Shown here one piece after another: positions 4,873 through 5,099 of a stretch of 5,099 nucleotides of DNA; within the stretch, counting starts at the first letter, position 1, and every line of letters begins with the position of its first letter. The translations under genes were made by a program, and so were the position numbers. The notes under the pieces were generated by a model. The model saw only the letters and a list, made by a program, of their open reading frames with translations. It was not told the origin of the DNA and made no database searches. Source of the stretch: Verrucomicrobiota bacterium (lineage in GTDB: Bacteria; Verrucomicrobiota; Verrucomicrobiia; Chthoniobacterales; UBA10450); assembly GCA_003218735.1 (NCBI GenBank), contig QHOJ01000107.1, positions 1-5,099 of the forward strand. Reading direction: 5' to 3'.

Positions 4873-5099
4873 GTGCCTAATCGCCTCGGACGCCTCGATC
4901 GCATTTATGTGCGGGCTCCCATTTACTTCCTGACGGCTTGCACGGCGCGGCGGAGACCAATCCTCGCGAAACAGGACGTTCATGAGGCGTTTATTAGATT
5001 TGCCAGGCAAGGTCCTGTCCACGGCGTATGGATCGGCGCTTACGTGCTAATGCCGGATCATCTCCACGCGTTCGCCGCGCTCGATGCAGAGCGAGTGAA
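4873..5099 (+). CDS. REP-associated tyrosine transposase (RAYT, IS200/Y1-like), 5' part
   Basis: Seventy-five codons are visible before the window ends. The protein opens VPNRLGRLDRIYVRAP, then IYFLTACTARRRPIL, the usual first strand of Y1 transposases (YFLT-CT followed by an Arg-rich turn). Residues 49-66 read VHGVWIGAYVLMPDHLHAF, which contains the metal-binding HUH motif as His63-Leu64-His65. The catalytic Tyr would lie beyond the window. RAYTs are single-copy relatives of IS200/IS605 TnpA that act on REP hairpins, and REPs of the right form lie directly upstream. The GTG at 4873 is chosen because no in-frame ATG precedes the conserved region. The frame is open further upstream into the REP, and no convincing ribosome binding site is seen. 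Confidence 0.85.
   Translation, partial: MPNRLGRLDRIYVRAPIYFLTACTARRRPILAKQDVHEAFIRFARQGPVHGVWIGAYVLMPDHLHAFAALDAERV

Overview
The window looks like a Verrucomicrobiota-type bacterial chromosome segment, possibly from a soil or freshwater member of the Chthoniobacterales kind. This placement is an inference. It rests on three things: an exosortase fused to an EpsI-like domain beside tiny PEP-CTERM proteins, many GTAG-headed palindromes, and in-frame heptanucleotide repeats encoding SEVRSQ-type peptides. No ribosomal or other phylogenetic marker is present.

Almost everything lies on the minus strand, so the layout is described from high to low coordinates. Positions 4873-5099 (plus strand) hold the start of a REP-associated, IS200-like HUH transposase (RAYT) that runs off the window. 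The gap in front of it holds an inverted pair of REP sequences (a REPIN) and a third, decayed REP copy. Next, 4763-2958 encodes an exosortase with an intact Cys/Arg/His catalytic set and a C-terminal EpsI-like domain. Two blocks of 7-bp tandem repeats sit inside its reading frame. The 300-bp gap 2649-2957 holds a second REPIN, a pair of about 40-bp direct repeats and a promoter.

Two paralogous PEP-CTERM genes follow. One (2648-2346) is intact but encodes only 100 residues. The other (2194-1551) is broken by a frameshift and an in-frame stop. Both are preceded by the same promoter arrangement, an A-rich tract then TTGCCA-N16-TAAAAC, and by the same strong ribosome binding site. Last, 1478 to the window edge encodes a membrane-anchored, helical-repeat (TPR-like) protein.

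Working model: the exosortase processes proteins that carry a PEP motif, a membrane helix and an Arg cluster at the C-terminus. The two small PEP-CTERM proteins are natural candidate substrates, and the TPR-like protein may belong to the same envelope or exopolysaccharide system. The most interesting possibility is that the 7-bp tandem repeats make the sorting enzyme prone to on/off frameshifting. The neighbouring PEP-CTERM pseudogene and the RAYT/REPIN elements show that the locus is structurally restless.
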